The position numbers were made by a program, and so were the translations under genes. The notes under the pieces are model-generated. The model saw only the letters and a program-made list of their open reading frames with translations, made no database searches and had not been told where the DNA came from. A stretch of 64,000 nt of DNA from Chloroflexi bacterium 44-23 (GTDB lineage: Bacteria; Chloroflexota; Anaerolineae; Anaerolineales; Anaerolineaceae): the NCBI GenBank assembly GCA_001899005.1, contig MKUW01000028.1:491163-555162 (forward strand), read 5' to 3'. How positions within the stretch are numbered: the stretch's first letter is position 1; each line of letters begins with the position of its first letter. This document shows positions 61,440 to 64,000 of the stretch, in pieces.

Positions 61440-63671
61440 TTAATGAATATTCAAGCCTTGCCACACACTTTCAGGTGTCAAAGGCAAATCATGAAAGAAC
61501 ACACCTGTTGCGTCTGCCACTGCCAGACCGATTGCTGAGCCAATGGGAATAATCCCACTTTCTCCAGTTCCTTTTGCACCTGAAGGTCCGGAACCATCCA
61601 TATTTTCTACAAGCATTGATTTTAAAATGTCCGGGATGTCCTGAGTGGTGGGGATACGATAATCTAAAGCACCCAGGTTGAGGATCCTGCCTCTTTCGTC
61701 CATGATGAGATGTTCCATAATTGAGTGCCCCAGCCCTTGAATTGCGCCGCCTTCATCCTGAGATTCGACCAGCAATGGATTGATTGCTTTACCGATATCT
61801 CCTACGGTTACCAACTTTCGTACATGGACGAAACCGGTTTCTTTGTCCACTTCCACTTCCGCTCCCGCGAAAATGACTTCATAAAAAGATACACCCCCTC
61901 CAAGAGGATGATCCGGGTTCCTGGCTTCTTTATATGTTCCCATACCGATTACTTCACCCGACCCATAACCATAATGAGCAACAAGTACATCGGTATATGT
62001 CAGTACTTTTCCGGGGATAATCACCTTGCCGTTTTCAAAGCGAACATCAGATGCGTCGGTATCAAAGCACTCAGCCGTTATCTTGCGCAGTTTTTCTTTC
62101 AAATCCTGACATGCCAGTTGCACAGCGTTACCCACAAATACGGTCGAACGACTGGAAGCTGTTACAGAATCAAACGGCACTATCCCGGTATCACCATTGA
62201 TGATGCTAATATGCTCCATGGGTATCTGCATTGCATCTGCTGCCAGCTGCGATAAAACAGTTCTGGCCCCTTGCCCCATCTCAGTGGTGCCCACCAGCAA
62301 AGTAAGACTGCCGTCAGAAAATAATCGCACCATTGCCTGTGAGACTGTTGCTGGAGCAGGTGTTTTTACTCCAATCCCTAATCCTCTTCCACAATTCTGT
62401 GGGAGAGGTTTACCCCAATCAATTGCTTTGGCAGCCTTGGTAATACCTTCTGCCCAATCACCATCACAGACTTTTTCCCCATGAATGAAAACTTCGCCTT
62501 TTTGAGGAATATTTTTCAAACGGATTTCAAGTCGATCAATATTCAATTTTCTTGCTGCCATATCCATTATGGAATCCAAGGCCCACATAAATTGTGGTGC
62601 GCCGAAACCACGAAACGCAGTACCAGGTACAGTATGCGAAAGGATGGCACGTGAATGGATGTGAACATTTTTTGGATTAAATATTCCACATCCCGCCAAA
62701 GCTCCTTTGGCTACCACACGCGGGGAGGCGTTGGCATAAGCACCAATAAGAAAATCAGCGTAAACCTTCATATATGCAAGCTTGCCATCTTTTTGAAATC
62801 CAGCTCTTACTCGAACCGTGCTGGAGTTCCTGCGTCCGACTAAAAAGGTTTCTTCAAGTGTCAATTTCAAACGCACTGTACGCTGCAGTTTCATCGCCAA
62901 AAAAGCCATCAAAGGCTCAAACTTGGGGTATCCCTTGCCCCCAAAACCGCCGCCCAGTTCCGGAACAATTACGCGGATTTTTGAAATCGGCATTTTGAGC
63001 GCATCGGATACCACACGCTGTAACAAGAAGGGGTGTTGTACCGTACTGGTAATTACAACTCCATCGTGTTCCGGCTCAGCAATGAATACATGTGGCTCAA
63101 TCGCAAAATGAGTGGTCATAGGAAAATTAAAGGAGTCTTCCAATTCCAATTCTGCTGGACAATTATCTGGATTACCCCAGCCAAAGATCCACTCATCTAG
63201 AATATTGGTGTTGGCAAGAGAAGGGTTAACCCGGATAGAAGGATCCTGCACGAGCGGTGCATCGGGTGCAAGCGCTTGTTCCAGCGAATAGACACCTGGT
63301 AATTCCTCATAGTCAACTTTTACTAGTTTGGCAGCTTGTTCGGCAATATTCTCAGTTTCTGCAACCACTGCAGCCACCGGGTCTCCAAAAAACTTTGTTT
63401 CTCCAGTGGCAATAATAGGTTGGTCGATTAAAAATGGTCCATAACGTGGCATTGGAATTGGAAAATCGGCTGCGGTTAAAATAAAGTGAACACCTTCAAG
63501 CATATAAGCAGCAGATGTATCAATAGCCTTAATCCGGGCATGTCCAACATCCAGACGCACGAATTTAACATGCAATGCATTGGCAAATTTCATGTCCGCT
63601 GCAAACTTGACCGCACCGCTGACTTTCTCTTCTATTCCAACCCGTTTAACCGATTTTCCAATCATGGTCAT
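61440..63671 (-). CDS. xanthine-dehydrogenase-family molybdopterin-binding subunit
   Basis: A 743-residue large subunit of a molybdenum hydroxylase. Conserved contacts are GGGFGGKGY, AFRGFGAPQ, TEMGQGARTVLSQ and catalytic Glu in GAKGTGESG. The family hydroxylates purines, aldehydes or N-heterocycles at an activated carbon. It normally works with a 2Fe-2S subunit and an FAD subunit; neither lies downstream, so they would be beyond the window end or elsewhere. It stands 121 bases before the binding-protein gene on the same strand, suggesting that the imported compound is its substrate. Confidence 0.88.
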   Translation of the reverse strand: MTMIGKSVKRVGIEEKVSGAVKFAADMKFANALHVKFVRLDVGHARIKAIDTSAAYMLEGVHFILTAADFPIPMPRYGPFLIDQPIIATGETKFFGDPVAAVVAETENIAEQAAKLVKVDYEELPGVYSLEQALAPDAPLVQDPSIRVNPSLANTNILDEWIFGWGNPDNCPAELELEDSFNFPMTTHFAIEPHVFIAEPEHDGVVITSTVQHPFLLQRVVSDALKMPISKIRVIVPELGGGFGGKGYPKFEPLMAFLAMKLQRTVRLKLTLEETFLVGRRNSSTVRVRAGFQKDGKLAYMKVYADFLIGAYANASPRVVAKGALAGCGIFNPKNVHIHSRAILSHTVPGTAFRGFGAPQFMWALDSIMDMAARKLNIDRLEIRLKNIPQKGEVFIHGEKVCDGDWAEGITKAAKAIDWGKPLPQNCGRGLGIGVKTPAPATVSQAMVRLFSDGSLTLLVGTTEMGQGARTVLSQLAADAMQIPMEHISIINGDTGIVPFDSVTASSRSTVFVGNAVQLACQDLKEKLRKITAECFDTDASDVRFENGKVIIPGKVLTYTDVLVAHYGYGSGEVIGMGTYKEARNPDHPLGGGVSFYEVIFAGAEVEVDKETGFVHVRKLVTVGDIGKAINPLLVESQDEGGAIQGLGHSIMEHLIMDERGRILNLGALDYRIPTTQDIPDILKSMLVENMDGSGPSGAKGTGESGIIPIGSAIGLAVADATGVFFHDLPLTPESVWQGLNIH

Positions 63672-63737
63672 GATTTCTTTTTACCCTTGCTATTTTTTTG
63701 CAACAAGCCTCTTTTGATCCATGCTGCAAATAATTTG

Positions 63738-64000
63738 TTATTGCTTGCCGATCACTTCTTTATGAATGCTGGTAAACTCTGCATCCGTAACCAGACCTTT
63801 TTTCTGTAAACCCAAATCCTTCACTTTGTTTAAGACGGAAGTTTTTTGTTCATCGCTCAACTCTGAAAGACCGAGATCTTCTTGTTTCATTTCTACTGAA
63901 GAAATTCCTGATTTTTTGCCCAAAACATACCTGGGCTGCTGTCCAACCCATGAAGGTGTGACGCCAAACAATGCCAGTGGTTGTTTTTTAACCAGGTCAA
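63738..64000 (-). CDS. DRE-TIM metallolyase/carboxyltransferase C-terminus (partial)
   Basis: The last 87 residues of a protein that starts beyond the window. The sequence PSWVGQQPRYVLGKKSG followed by a helical stretch (LSDEQKTSVLNKVKDLGL, VTDAEF) matches the region after the TIM barrel in isopropylmalate/homocitrate synthase-like and HMG-CoA-lyase-like enzymes, where GKHSG is usual. These condense or cleave acyl-CoA and keto-acid substrates. It lies 66 bases before the molybdenum hydroxylase on the same strand and may belong to the same pathway. Reaction not assignable from this fragment. Confidence 0.65.
   Translation of the reverse strand, partial: DLVKKQPLALFGVTPSWVGQQPRYVLGKKSGISSVEMKQEDLGLSELSDEQKTSVLNKVKDLGLQKKGLVTDAEFTSIHKEVIGKQ

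Overview
The window reads as chromosomal DNA from an uncultured Chloroflexota bacterium, most likely Anaerolineae. This is inferred from gene content, not from a marker-gene comparison. The support is several lipoproteins with Thr/Pro-rich linkers after the lipobox, a LiaF-like pair, DUF4013, DUF4173/4153 and YesL-type membrane proteins, an NBR1-like Ig-fold lipoprotein, many TTG/GTG starts, and heterotrophic sugar-uptake operons. I found no rRNA, tRNA, CRISPR array, prophage or plasmid gene.

Layout. 1-7.1 kb: a truncated long RelA/SpoT homologue whose synthetase half looks dead, a small membrane protein, a PadR regulator with a membrane partner, and an operon of a C39/TPR protein, an HEFTH metallopeptidase and a HAD phosphatase. 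7.3-15.6 kb: miaB with an M23 peptidase, an AAC(3)-like acetyltransferase, and a tightly coupled operon of hybrid-sensor kinase, MBL-fold protein, asparaginase II-type enzyme and endonuclease III, then a convergent Nudix gene. 16-21 kb: FmdB-type zinc ribbon, a 46-residue membrane microprotein, a DUF4173-like protein, and a flippase-like protein coupled to an FAD oxidoreductase. 21.4-22.9 kb: dnaA with a long hairpin-rich leader. 23.3-34 kb: an RsiV-like lipoprotein, then a LacI regulator with a clear promoter and operator, and a carbohydrate locus (ABC transporter, YesL-like protein, GH130, GH65 phosphorylase, beta-phosphoglucomutase). Together these would import an oligosaccharide, phosphorolyse it and feed glucose 6-phosphate to glycolysis.

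34-35 kb and 45.8-46.95 kb are two gene-free islands built from the same dispersed repeats. One of them shows a palindromic element inserted where the other has an empty site. Just before RNase J (35.06 kb) lies an apparently free-standing promoter-hairpin-terminator unit, a candidate small RNA or attenuator. 37-43 kb: SH3-type protein, a GntR-PBP fusion regulator with a PfkB kinase, DUF4013, GNAT, and a CDP-alcohol phosphatidyltransferase/acyltransferase pair of the phosphatidylinositol-lipid type, followed by an IS256-family element (43.2-44.6 kb). 44.7-53.2 kb: LiaF-like pair, GTPase, GPH sugar symporter, a FlaG-like protein with a CheY-like receiver lacking its phosphoacceptor Asp, a CE7 esterase and an NBR1-type lipoprotein.

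53.4-64 kb is one long minus-strand cluster: a DRE-TIM metallolyase (cut by the window end), a molybdenum hydroxylase large subunit, a complete branched-chain-amino-acid-type ABC transporter, a xylose-isomerase-like TIM barrel and a full-length transketolase-like enzyme. It looks like a catabolic pathway for an unidentified small molecule and is the best candidate here for a system not described before.
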